A DNA stretch of 64,000 nucleotides from Jackrogersella multiformis (GCA_902806575.1 CADCXD010000004.1:2356001-2420000), one strand, 5' to 3'. Positions 1-11,506 are shown, counted from the first letter of the stretch. Notes: generated by a model from the sequence alone, not told the origin. Numbers and translations: made by a program.

Positions 1-833
1 TTACCTTAGATACCTACGAAGTGCCTCTAATATAGATGCTAGGTATACATACACTATATATATACGTGTAGTAGTAAAGTGGATAATAGTAATAACAAAT
101 CTACATATTACATGATCATCAGCCGGGCCGTCCATATATTTGTAACCCTTTTTGCCGGAGTTGCTACTAAAAGGAGAAAGTGTGTCGGAGCTTGCGGTGC
201 GTCGGAGGTAGGAAATTTTAATTTGGGGATTTGGAAGAATTAAGTCAGCCATGGCAAATGGCCAGTCAGCAACAAGCTTTAAAGAACCTTGAACCAGGCT
301 AGCTGGGGCCATGCTCTGTAAGGTTATGTACGATACCCGAAACACAGGTACTACCTGCCACTACCTATCTACGACAGCCAGTAGAATGTCTTCAATTTAT
401 GTGCAGGTGCTGATGTAAAGTGTTGGTAAGGCTTGGAGTGGCAGGGGTATCTGCGTACCCAGGTACCTACCGTCGGGAATTTTGTCAACGATTATTCTTG
501 CTGACCAACTCGTGGAAGGAGTAGGTAGTACCTAGGTAATTACCAGGTAGACACATCCAGATTACCGGGTACCTCCCAGGTAAGTGACCCCTCTAACCCC
601 TCTAACCCCTTCCCCCCTTTACCTTTTTCCTCTTATCAAGAACGTGGCAACCTTCACATCATCATCTTCTAAAACAAAACACAAAACGGGGCGAATCTTC
701 GTGATATTTCTAGTGTAGCTTACTTACCTACCTACATAATGCATCCACCCTCGTCCCTGATTCGCGACCTACCTGATTTAGTATTACTATTCGATCCAGT
801 ATAATAATACCTTGTAGCATCCATCCGCCCCTC
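1..833. other. Spacer upstream of the pirin gene
   Basis: No convincing gene. An open frame on the minus strand at 1-345 has no recognisable domain and poor codon character. The stretch holds several TACCTAGGTA-like fragments (around 420-590) and a C-rich near-tandem CCCTCTAACC run at about 586-610. It presumably contains the promoter and leader of the gene starting at 834 or 1110. Confidence 0.5.
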
Positions 834-2083
834 ATGAGGCTTTTGTCGCTTTCCATCTCTGTTCTTGTAGCAATACTCTCCATCGTCGTCTTCCGGGAAC
901 AAGTATCCGACATTGCGACAGCATCTTTCAACCTTATCTTAGAGAGATTCAACAAGTTCTACGACGACAGTTATAATAAAAGGAGTAACAGTAGTGGCGT
1001 TGCAACCGATACTACCACAGTGACAGCGACGAAATCTGCCGAGTCCGAGTCCGAGTACGAGTCCAAGTCTCCCTTTTATAATCCAAGGGAACAACTTGTC
1101 GCAACCGAGATGTCCATCCCCCGCGCGATTCGTAAGGTCTTCCTGGCCGTCGAACAGGCGTATGTAACCTAAAATCCCTAAACTCCTTGGTTGAATAAGC
1201 CATCACTAACCCCCATTATTACAGCGAAGGCGCTGGAGCTCGGGTAAGACGTTCAGTGGGAACACCCCAGTTGCGCAACTTCTCGCCCTTCCTGATGCTC
1301 GACCACTTCAGCATCAAGCCCGGCGCCGGCTTCCCCGACCACCCGCATCGAGGTCAGGAGACCATCACCTACCTGCTCCACGGCGCCGTCGATCACGAGG
1401 ACTTTGCCGGCAACGAGGGGACCATCGAATCCGGTGATCTGCAGTTCATGACCGCCGGCCGCGGCATTATGCATGCCGAGATGCCACGCCAGAACCCCGA
1501 TGGCAGCGCCAATGTTGGCCTTCAGCTATGGGTCGACCTGCCCGCCCATCTCAAAGCCTGCGAACCTCGCTACCGTGACCTGCGCGCAAGCGAGATCCCG
1601 AGCGCCGACACGGATGATGGAAAGGTCCACATCAAGGTCATTTCGGGCCAGGCCGCCGGCGTTGACAGCGTCAAGGACCTGGCCTACACGCCTGTCTGGA
1701 TCCTCGACGTGCAGGTTAAGCCAGGCGGGAAGTTGGCGCAGCCCCTACCGAAAGGCTGGAACGCCTTCTCATACCAATTGGAGGGATCGGCTGTGTTCGG
1801 GTCTGGCGACAGCAAGCGGACTGTCGAACAGTACCACAACTGCGTATTCGAGCCGGAAGGCGACGTAGTCCTCGTCGAGGTGCCGGAGAGCGCAAAAGAA
1901 AGCGCCCGGTTCGTGATAGTGGCAGGCCAGATCCTCGATCAAAAGGTGGTGCAGTACGGACCGTTCGTGCTAAATACGCCCGACGAAGTGCAAAAGGCGC
2001 TGATGGATTACCAATTCCACATGAACGGGTTTGAGAGGGCCAAGGATTGGCAGAGCAAGATTGGCAAGTCGATGGTCGGTTAA
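834..2083 (+). CDS. Pirin-family cupin protein
   Basis: Two exons, 834-1159 and 1225-2083, joined across a 65-nt intron (GTATGT donor, TTACAG acceptor); the joint restores the pirin sequence EGAGARVRRSVGTPQLRNF. From the ATG at 1110 (MSIPRAIRKVF) the product is 302 aa, the usual pirin length. From the ATG at 834 it is 394 aa and gains a hydrophobic N-terminus (LLSLSISVLVAILSIVVF) that could be a signal anchor. Pirins are bicupin metal proteins; some have quercetinase activity and some are nuclear cofactors. In the 302-aa numbering the four metal ligands are present: H56 and H58 in DHPHRG, H100 and E102 in MHAEM. Family assignment is secure; which start is used, and therefore the location in the cell, is open. 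Confidence 0.9.
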
Positions 2084-2335
2084 ATGATACCTCATATATA
2101 CCTAGTATAGGTGGCCAGGAATATCCGATCCACCCTCGCGCATACCCTTCTCGCCGCGAGATTTTTGTATATAGCTCCCCTTTTTGACCCCTGCATCGGC
2201 TCTGCTGTTTGGAATACCGAATTGCACGGCTTTGGCGTATAGGAATAAATGCGATAATATATGACGAAATAGAATTGAGTGGTGATTATCTATGTTGGTG
2301 CTTCCTCTCTTCTCCATTTGGGATTCTAGCGTGGC

Positions 2336-2713
2336 TTAGAAATTCCCCTTCGGCCGCTTGACGGGATACGCGTCCGGCAGACTCACGACCCATTGGAGCC
2401 GGGCCAGCTCTTCAATCGGAAGTTGCATGCCGGCCCACCAAGATAGCTTGCGCGGGTGCATGCCCGTTGCTTGCTGCAGTCGCGGGTTGCTCAGGATCGC
2501 GGCTGCTTCCAGCGGTCGGCCGCCGGGTGGCCCTACAGGTTGCCCGCCGTGGCTGCTGCTCCCGCTGCGGTTTCCTAGCTTCAGCGCCGCCGCGGTCTTG
2601 CCGGGCTTTCCTTGCGTGCTGCTTTTGCCTTTTGAAAGGCTAGATGACGAGAGTCCAGGTGCTTGAGCACTCGGAATCGGCGTCGCCTTGTGGTTTTTGT
2701 ATACACCGGGCAT
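2336..2713 (-). CDS. Small hypothetical protein (125 aa)
   Basis: Single-exon frame, convergent with the pirin gene and 252 bases from its end. I do not recognise it. The N-terminal half is low-complexity, rich in Ser, Lys, Gly and Pro. The C-terminal half, from about residue 65 (GGRPLEAAAILSNPRL) to the end (YPVKRPKGNF), looks like a folded conserved segment with several Trp and Leu residues. GC-rich third codon positions, in contrast to the AT-rich spacer behind it, support coding. No signal peptide or membrane segment is visible. It could be the last exon of a longer gene, but no upstream exon was found. Confidence 0.5.
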   Translation of the reverse strand: MPGVYKNHKATPIPSAQAPGLSSSSLSKGKSSTQGKPGKTAAALKLGNRSGSSSHGGQPVGPPGGRPLEAAAILSNPRLQQATGMHPRKLSWWAGMQLPIEELARLQWVVSLPDAYPVKRPKGNF

Positions 2714-5700
2714 AATTGAATTTTGAATTTAATAGGTATCTACCTGTCTAGGTATGGGTATCCAATGTAGTAAGAAGTTCGAGCAATGGGATATTTATAC
2801 TCGAGCAAACAGGGCATATAGAGTGCCTTAAATTAGATGCCTCAGGTAGCTCCTGAAGGCAGAAGAAACTGAGATGCGGCTCATAGTTCCATGCCGTAGA
2901 AATAACCGCATTTTATACCTAACCCTCATTCAAAACGAGGCTCCGGAATCCTCGCACAGGTCATCATTGCCCGCCATCAACCAGGCGTGCATATATGCGT
3001 GTATCTTACATACCTACCGAAAGCAATGGGGGCTTACACGGGCGGGTATTTACAAGCGCCTTTCGTCTCACCCATGTGCTGCCGGTCGGTGTGGCATCGT
3101 AACTCGTGCCTCTGCCTGCCTGGATTGGTCGTATGACTTATCAACCTAAGTGCATATGCCTGGGGAAGGAAAATCTGAGTCATCCGTTATTCTCGTTCGG
3201 TTCCCGCCCCGGACCCCATCCCGGCGCAACCCGCCCCATCCGCCGAGTTCTGGGCATGCTGTCATCGTCGCATATGCGTACCTACAAAATATGATATGAT
3301 CAGCTTATGGGGTTACTAGAAAGTTAAGAACTACGCTAAATAAGGAATGTTGAAGAGGCGGGTAGATCCATCACTCCATACGGGATCACATGCCGGATAT
3401 GGGGTGGGTAGTACATCTTGCTAATTGGGGTAGGCAGGAGCCTCATATTCTATAATTTTTCTATGCTTACTGGCCACATTAAACGCTACAAAGCCTTGTT
3501 TTCTTGCTGGGTAGGTTGGTGGCAGCCAGTCGTCAGACTAGCTGGTGCTGTGTTACGTTCACAATATGCTATTTTATCATTCCTCCTCGTATCTACTTAG
3601 GTACCTAGTAAATCGGTAGGTAGGTAGTATACGCGCTGATCTACTCAGCTAAAATTTTGGGGGACATATCATTCAAGGTCATTCATGCTGATCTAGCCAA
3701 GGTTCTCAAGTAAGACACTTTGCTGCCGATCCTGTGATATAGCTACACAATGACAAGGTCGCTTTGTGCCCTCACGGGCACTGTGCTTTAATTGGCGAAA
3801 CAGGCAGTAATTAGCTTTCTATATCTATCAGAAATATTGTCCCATAGAAAAGTATGCATCTTACTAACAGAAGGATGTCTAGTTCATATCTCAAACAGAC
3901 TTGTTAGAGACGCTAAGGGCAGAGTAAGTAACCTTGACTATAAAATGATCTTTAGAGGGTTCTTCTATACCACCTACTGGTAAGAATACCTAGGTACCTA
4001 GGTAGTTATCCGGGCCTCAGAGCTCGGTATTAAAAATGTTGTGACTACATCAGCGTTACTACGGAGAATAAAAAATAGACTTGTTCCTGCTTGTCCTTGT
4101 GGATAACACACCTGCGCTGACCGAAATAAGCCTGCATATCCATAGGGGGTTTTAAGGAATCACACTAGAGATACGCATAACTGTATTTTCGTTCGTAGTC
4201 CCCTAGCGGTGCGGTATCCGGGCGAACGAACACTCATTACCTCTGAAAGGTATTATCTTGTTAAGGTCTTAGAGGACACCGACAATCACATAGCCCATCT
4301 AAAACCTTAGACAACTGTTCCATTAAATTAGCTTGAAGGGGGAAGAAGCATCTACTTGATGATAAGCATGCCTAGACCTTTCACTCCTCGGTCTTGTCAC
4401 GGCAGGCAGCCTTTGCTGGTTATTAGCGAACATTATTATATTAAAAATGATTATTATAATTAACCAACGCCCACCTATGATAGATATCCTCTCAATTCAT
4501 GAGGAGAAGCTATCCCGTTACATTCTTATCTAGGAGTGTTGTCGCACACTAGTTAAGGGGCTGCAGGACTTTTCTGTATTACAAGTCGGGAGAAACACGA
4601 CATCTAAGTACGGTTGCTACACCGAGGTTTATAGTAGCGTAATGTAACATAAATATTTTCATGTATTCATTAATGAGACATGGTAATTATCACCTTATTC
4701 CTGTGTATACCATGTGTGAGGGATATATACTAGATATAGTTATCTGCTAGTGAACGGCGAGTTTCTTGCGAAGAAATAATATATATGTTCGTCGTATCAT
4801 TAATACTATTAACTACTAGTGTCACTAGGTTAGGTTAATATACAACACTGATTGGTTATATTTAGCTGGGACAAAAGTATCTGGCTCCTCGGAGGCAATA
4901 ACACAATATAATCCACAGTGGCTATTTGGTAAAACTTCATCCTGTAATTACAGGTACTATAGGTACCTAGGTATCTAACGTAAAGCTTTGCAACTGCTCA
5001 TGGTTACTAGCCTTCCTCCCGCTTCTCTAGGTTAATCCCTTTCTTGTCCCTGGTAAGGTAAACCGTAGTGACCGTCATCGAAAGACTCTATCAAGGACCA
5101 CAGACATTGCATGTAGGTTAAGCGGCTTAAATTACTTGCATAATTTGCCTTCTCATGATTTTAGATTTGAATAATTGGGCAAGTTGCCTCGGCATCTTTA
5201 CGAAGAGTTCTCTATGAATACCCACTTAACCTAGATGTATAGAGCTGCGATCGCCACCTTTGATTCTATAGAAACTCTTCACTATAACCTGGAACTCAAT
5301 AATAGGATGGATTTTCAATGGATAATAGATGTTGTAATTCTTATGGTGTGGCATCAAAAACCACGTGGGAAGCAAGCCCTGACATGCATGATATATGAAT
5401 CCGCATATCCGCATAACATATAATATTTGAGCAGCCCATCAGGCACTATACACTTTCACGACACTGCCAACGTTAAAAATGTAACAGCATGAAGGAGGCG
5501 TGCTGCATAAGAGTTAGGTCATATCGGAACTAGACAATTTTCTATTTTGTTGGTTTTACAGAAGCTATAGGATAGACATGGATTTGACCTAATGAATAAT
5601 ATATATCTGGAGTTGAAATAGTTATGACATAATCTAGCTTCAAAACGGGGCATGATTTTCACCTTGCTGATAGACTTGAGACGATTAGACTTAACACGGT

Positions 5701-6346
5701 AACATTTTTCTAAGGTACACACTAGCCTATCAAGCACCCAGAAGATACGTTCCTATTCGCTCTACCTGCAGCTAGAAAATAAAGTGGCGTCTCCAAGGCA
5801 ATGGCACAGTTGGAGAAAACACGTAGGAGGTTAGATTTGTCATGGCCCAATGTAGGAGCACGCTGATATGGATATTAAAAGTAATAAATATATCTTCAGC
5901 CCGCTTCCGAGAATCTATGAGTTTAATATATCATTTTACTACTTTGCAGTGGTGTAAGGGGTCTTATTCCACATGGGAGCTACGTGGTAATAGATCGGGA
6001 TGAAATGATGTCTTTTTTGCAATCCCCGTGGGATCGGAATGATCGTCTCCGCAGGGTAGGACGCCGTTTGGCGCACTCGCATTGAGGGGACAACCCAGAG
6101 GCATCTTAGACATATTGCTATTTGCTCGCGCACATGTAGTTACCTGATTTAGCCGTTTATTGGTAGATACCTACGAATACGAGTACTACGTAAGATCCTA
6201 CATCTTAGCTGACCTTAATCCTCAAAGAGGCGAAGCTCTATTATAAGAAGCAGGCTGAGAATGTCGATCAACGAGAAACTACCCCATCGAGACTTGAACT
6301 TCTCAACTTCAAACTTTTCGTTATTTTGTAGTCTACAATCGTCATA
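2714..6346. other. Gene-poor spacer, 3.6 kb
   Basis: No supported gene. Short frames occur on both strands (for example at 3792-3983 and the antisense pair at 5226-5423) but none has a domain, codon bias or splice structure. The middle part (about 4420-5420) is AT-richer and may be very old decayed repeat DNA. TACCTAGGTA elements occur at 3987-4004 and near 4960-4975. Confidence 0.5.
3987..4004. repeat. Two overlapping TACCTAGGTA palindromes
   Basis: Two copies of the perfect 10-base palindrome TACCTAGGTA share a TA (3987-3996 and 3995-4004). It is one of many copies in spacers of this window. Confidence 0.8.
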
Positions 6347-7292
6347 ATGAAGTTTCTCCCTATTGTCATACTTCTTGGCTTGTCTGCCGCCCAGAACGCC
6401 ACGCTCAGATACATGGTAAGCCTGCTTTTTGATTAGGCTGTAAACCCACCGGAATTTGACCTATTCTATCTAATCAAACGATTCTCAAGCCTTTCGGTGA
6501 TTCGATTACCGAGATTATCTGCTGGCGAGCAATGCTCTGGGAGAATTTGAAGCCTACTGAATGGGGATCCGTCGACTGGGTCGGATCTGGCAAAACAGAG
6601 AACAACTGCGGAGACTCCACATACGACCGCGACAACGAGGGCCATTCTGGCTTCCTTGCCATTGATATTGCCAACAAGAAGCAGCTAGTTGGCTGGCTCC
6701 AGCAGAACCCTGCGGACGTCATCACGATGCATCTCGGCACCAACGATATCGTGCAGCAGAACAAGCCCGTTGCTGATATCATTACGGCTTTCACGACTCT
6801 CGTGGGCGTTATGAGGGCCAGTAATCCTAATACGAAGATTGTTGTAAGCTATCTCCCCCTCCTTCTCCAGCTGCCTTTAGCCTATGTCGGGTATAGAATA
6901 TGTTTATATACGGTGTTTGAACTCTTTGAGCCATTGGCTTTTGCGTGAGTCTCTTTAGCCTGTAGGACTTCTAATTAATTTCACAAACCTAGGTGGCTCA
7001 AATCATCCCGATGGGCTCTGGCAGCTACAACACCCAGATCCAGAATCTGAACACGGCCATCATCCCCTGGGCGGCAGGTCTCAACACGACCGAATCGCCC
7101 ATCTGGGTCGTTGACCAGTACACGGGCTTCAGCGGTACTAATGACCTGCGAGACGGTGTACACCCGAACAAGGCCGGAGATACTAAGATGGCGAATATCT
7201 GGTACCCGGCTCTTGTCAATGCCTTCCAAGTTGCTCAGGCAGGTAAGGCTGCCGCCGCTGCTAGACAGATGGAGGTCCCGTTCACGGCATAG
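6347..7292 (+). CDS. Secreted SGNH esterase, CE3 (acetyl xylan esterase) type
   Basis: Three exons, 6347-6415, 6490-6843 and 6993-7292, give 240 aa. Residues 1-16 (MKFLPIVILLGLSAAQ) are a signal peptide. The joint of exons 1 and 2 creates the CE3 start YMPFGDSITEIICWR, in which S28 of GDSI is the nucleophile. GTND (N108) is block III, and DGVHPN supplies D195 and H198 of the catalytic triad. CE3 enzymes remove acetyl groups from xylan outside the cell. Length matches a single-domain CE3 enzyme; there is no carbohydrate-binding module. The second intron (149 nt) ends ACCTAG|G inside a copy of the dispersed CCTAGG repeat. Substrate is inferred from the family only. Confidence 0.9.
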
Positions 7293-7987
7293 AAAGCTCC
7301 CGAGACTTGCTTTGAAGTGACTTTGGTTAGTAAGTTTGTCCAAAGGTTCTCGTCTCATAACACGTCGAATTCATGTACATATTGTTCGCATTTTGGCAGC
7401 TCGATGCCACTGATGCAAATATCTAAGATTCTAGGAAGAAATTGAACATGCACAAGGCTTGGGAATATATTAGGTACCTAGGTATTCATAAACTATGCCG
7501 ATATTTGCGTGATATGGTCTAAAATTGGTATGAAGACCGTCTATAAAAGCTTTAATTCAACCTAGGTTAGTAGGTAGGTTAGTTTTTGAGAGGTTTAGTA
7601 GTTATTAGCAAGATATGGAAATGGGCATTACAACACCTAGAGGTGGCTGTTGTTCAGCTACTGTGGTGTAAGATAACGTCTTTATATGAAGTAGTATTAC
7701 AGGTTGGTTTTGGTTTGAGGCTGTGCAATTCTCATCAAGCGAATAGGAGGTAGCCAGTTGGGTCATAGGTCTGGTAGAGCTGGCCATGCTGAAACGTTTA
7801 CCGTCGATACATGAACGAAACGGCGAACCCCGAATACTACCAAAGTACCTACCTAGCCTAGGTAGGCAGCAATGCCTTCCATTCGAATTCTACTTTAAAA
7901 CAGGTAACAACTTCTGTGACATACCTAACCATTCTCTATTTCCAGCTCACTCAAATTAATAACAGTTATCGTTATTTTGCTAAGAGA
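7293..7987. other. Spacer between the CE3 gene and the PD-(D/E)XK-like gene
   Basis: No gene seen. Contains CCTAGG-type repeats (about 7474 and 7850-7865) and the leader of the next gene, which includes a pyrimidine run just before 7945. Confidence 0.5.
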
Positions 7988-9205
7988 ATGGCATCTACAA
8001 AAAGACCCAGGTCCTCAAATGGAGAGTCGCTCGGCGGCGAGAGTCCACGTAAAAGGATAAATACAGGCAACCCTTCTTGCCGGGTTTCCCCAATTGTTAA
8101 CGATCTCGAATATACTCGGAGGTTAGAATCGGGAGAAAAGGACGAGTTTTATAAGCGGGCAGAGAGATTACAAGACAGAAATGAACGTAATTGCTCTCGG
8201 CGCACGACATCTGAGTTCTGCTGGGAAGTATGCGCCTGGGAAGATGTATTCGGCCGCATCCATGATGATCCTAAGTTTCGAATGTATACGATCTCTCTCT
8301 GAATCTCCATCATCATGCTAAATAGATGATAGGGACAAGTTTGAATATACCGCACTTACAACAGACAAAGAGGGTACCTTGAAGGCAATAAAACGAACAC
8401 CAGATGCGACTTTGGGCTTCCATCCACAACTCCAAAATGCTTTCGACGATGTCAATAAAGAACCGCTGGGCTCATACCGTCTTCAAAACATGTCGAGAAA
8501 AACCCGTATCTCACTCAGCCCGGAAAACGGTGCGATGAGCATCATCCTTCCTTTCGCAGTCTACGAGGCTAAGAGGAGCGAAACCTCGGAGCTTGAGGCA
8601 GAGAACCAAGTTGCGAAGGCTTGCGACCGTTATCTTGGATTGTTAGATAACGTGCTCCGAGATCCTACGGATCACACCAAGTACCAATGGCGAACGAGTC
8701 GTGATTATCAGATATTTGCCTTCACCTCTTGCGGGCCGATGTGGAGGATATTCAGGGCTCGACGTTATGGTGAGCTCCACGTAAGTCACATCCATCTTCT
8801 CAAAGTATACCTCGTCGCTAAAATTGATAACAGAATATAGAGCTTTTCTGGTCAGGAGACGTGAGATATCGAGTATATGCAATGGGATTGCTATCCATCG
8901 TCGATCAAATCCACAAGTGGGCAGCTGACATCTTTCAACCTTTCGTTCTCAAGCACCTCGAGATCCGGGAAAGACTCGTCATGGATAAATCTCTTGTCTG
9001 GAATTGCGAGGGGTTCCTTGAGCCTCATCCCCCGGAAGCATGGCCTATTATAAAAAACGGATACACCTGTGGAAGTGCATATAGATATACGAAACAACTC
9101 GTGTTTGTGAATACATATGGCGAGCCAGTTGAACAGTCAACGATGGATGAATACCGAAGGCATTATGAAGATGCTGTAGTGAGGGAACTCGTTTGGATTG
9201 ACTGA
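7988..9205 (+). CDS. Orphan fungal protein with PD-(D/E)XK-like core
   Basis: Three exons, 7988-8283, 8333-8780 and 8834-9205, give 371 aa; introns are only 49 and 53 nt and both joints keep the frame. The N-terminus (about residues 1-45) is basic and disordered, with KR-rich patches typical of nuclear signals. Residues 172-180 read PFAVYEAKR, a hydrophobic strand ending in E-x-K, followed by a helix with ENQVAKACDRYLGLL. This matches the E-x-K plus helix part of the PD-(D/E)XK nuclease fold seen in several unnamed fungal families. The first acidic ligand is not obvious. The C-terminal third contains a hydrophobic helix (AMGLLSIVDQIHKWA). I infer a nuclease-like or nuclease-derived protein; no function is claimed. 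Confidence 0.65.
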
Positions 9206-9687
9206 GAATGATCTAGGTAGGTATGACGAAAAGGCCTGAGACCAGTATCACAATAGTAGATTGGACTAATGTATTACGAGCATTCAACCTGTTGAAAAAG
9301 TAGTGAACATGACATACTGATCACTTGCCTCGTTGAGCTTCGACCAAGGTTGAAGTATCTCGATATGTTGCTGCAAGATAGGTGGGCTAAGGAAATAGAA
9401 GGAATGGTAGCAATCACCTAATCTAAGATGATCCCCGCCCTTTAGCAAACCCCCAGAATGCCCCTCTGTGTACATGAGATAAGTCAGCATATGATATTGA
9501 AAAAGGGAGCATGTCAAAGCATATAAGTTCCGCTGTTCATTAATAACTATTTACCACTTCGCTGATGATGCTACATGGGTATACAATGAAACCCTACAAG
9601 CCCCGGTAATCAATAAGTTCCATCGAAATCGGAAAATACGCTGCCTGAGTCAGAATGTCATCACTATTCCGCATGCAAGAACTGCCC
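9206..9687. other. Convergent spacer
   Basis: Lies between the ends of two convergent genes. No gene, repeat or RNA seen. Confidence 0.5.
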
Positions 9688-11506
9688 TCACCTGCTCTTG
9701 GACCTCGCGAGATCAGGGGTGTTTCGCGAGAGTAGAGGAACTTGAGAACCTTCGGTAGTAGACCCATTATCGGAACCGCCGTCGACGGCGGCGGAGCCCG
9801 AAGGACGAACCATACGTCTCGCCAGCAGTGCCCAGAAGAAGCGATAGCAAAGGTTCGACAGTCCCGCCTTCTCGACCCTCTTGCGTGTAGGTTCTAGCTC
9901 AGTTGGAAACCATGCCATCAGAGGCCCACCAGGTCTTCCAGGCTCTCGCGGAGCATTAACATGATGGGAACCTGCGATCATGATGCCCAGTGCCGTGCCG
10001 CAAAGCCAGGCCCACGTCATGCCGTCGCCACCGTAACCAGCCGAGATCCACTCGCCGGGTTGGACGGCACCCGGAAGTTTTGCGTATATGTTTTCCCTCA
10101 AGTCGGTCTTGCGCCGGGTCAACTTGGGATGAAGCCTGCCGACAAAGGGAAGCTGGTCTCCGGTTTGGGCCATGATGCCCGACCACGTCTTCTTGGTACG
10201 CCAGCCCGTCGAATATTGAGGGTCAATGACGGTCGGGAAAATCCCTCGGAGGTGCGCTACTGGTAAGGGGTCCAACCGGCTGTCATCCTACACACCGATC
10301 GAGCTCGCGCCCTGTCCATTGGAGCGTGAGAAACCCCCTCCGATAATGACATCACCCTGCCTTTTCTCGATCGTCGGTCGTTGCATGGCATAGTCACATG
10401 ATTGCCCATATAAAATGTACCACGACCTCGAACCGTTGAAGTCAGGGAAATCGTGGTTTGGCCTCATCGCGGACATGGTCCCAAGCATCCCAGTCATCTT
10501 ACCTAGCAGGCCCGGCACGAGCTGGGTTGCGAAAGCATTTGTAGCATGCACGACATGATTACACTCAAACTGGTCGTGAGATGTAATGATTTCGAAAGCA
10601 TGGTCTTCGCGTTTCGGTGCCCTGATGCTTAAGACGGTTGTGTTGGTCCGTATATAGATGAAATGTTTGAACTTGGTCAGGAGGTAGTCCCACACACAGC
10701 TTACAAATCGGTATGGCCACATTGCTCCAGCGAGGTATGATATGGCGCCTTTGACGTGAGGGCCTCCTCCAAACCTCTGAGTGGTAAATGTCAGCATCTA
10801 GGTAGGTACTTATATCGGTACCTCCTTTGCTAGGGAAATCCATAAACATAAATTACGAAGTGAAACTCACCTCCTGCGCGTCCTCCGCGTTCCACATATT
10901 CAGTATCAGCTCCGGTATATACCTCTTGACCGCGTTCACTTTGCGGAACGCCTCATCACGCTCTTCTTCAGTGAGAAAAAAGTCTACGGTCTCGACTTGG
11001 CGGCACTCGGCAATATGCCATCCCTTGTCTTGACACAACCCCATCAGCTTCTCAACGTGAGATAATTGAAATCTTACGATCTCCGCGGCGCGCCTGGGGC
11101 CCAAGGATCTTTGAAGTTCGTCAAATTGCTCGTGCGGTGCGATCTTTATATTTCCGCCATTTCGCCCCGTGGCGCCTCCGCAGAGACTGCGGGACTCGAG
11201 CACGACCACGCGGCGCCAAACACCTATGCGCAAGCACTCTTCGAGGTACGAGTAAGCAACGGCAGCGGCGGTGATACCACTGCCAATAATTATGACTTCA
11301 GATCGAGTTGATGGCAGATCCATCCGAGTGTCGACGAGTTTTGGGAAGGGGGGGTCTTCCTCCCAGTAGGACTCGGTTGGATTCTTGACCGGATATCCTG
11401 GTGGAGAACTCACGCGTTTCATGAGCGTGCGGAGCTGTTCGTTCAGGTCGTGGAGCGCTTGGCCGGCGTTGAGGATGTTCTCAGCTGAAGACTGGACGGC
11501 ACCCAT
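9688..11506 (-). CDS. FAD-dependent amino-acid-oxidase-like protein, interrupted by one in-frame TAG
   Basis: Exon 1 is 11506-10871 (212 codons), exon 2 is 10776-9688; the 94-nt intron has a GTGAGT donor and CTCAG acceptor. The start at 11506 (MGAVQSS) is preferred to the upstream in-frame codons. The Rossmann FAD motif is VIIIGSGITAA (residues 71-81), followed by CGGATGRNGG (109-118), both typical of the DAO family. The C-terminus has family signatures TGDQLPFVG and AGYGGDGMTWAW. One TAG at 10288-10290, codon 375 of 575, breaks the frame; both sides are in the same frame and belong to the same domain. As written the protein ends at 374 aa and lacks part of the catalytic domain. Either it is a very recent pseudogene or the codon is recoded (see findings). 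The substrate is unknown. Confidence 0.8.
10272..10302 (-). other. In-frame TAG in the loop of a predicted RNA hairpin
   Basis: On the minus strand the arms TCGATCGG (10302-10295) and CCGGTTGG (10279-10272) can form 8 pairs in RNA, three of them G-U. The 15-nt loop (10294-10280) contains the interrupting TAG at 10290-10288. Sequence context of the stop is TGTAGGA. The pairing was found by eye, not by an energy calculation. Confidence 0.5.

Noticed and set aside
1..345. Minus-strand 114-aa open frame
   Set aside because: No domain, unusual composition, and it overlaps repeat-rich spacer; taken as chance.
586..610. Telomere-like CCCTCTAACCCCTC repeats
   Set aside because: Only about two imperfect units, not the TTAGGG/CCCTAA hexamer, and internal to the sequence.
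10288..10290. The TAG in the oxidase-like gene as a 3' splice site (GTGTGTAG)
   Set aside because: The sequence immediately upstream is in-frame family-like coding sequence and no suitable donor and branch site precede it; the frame is continuous across the stop.
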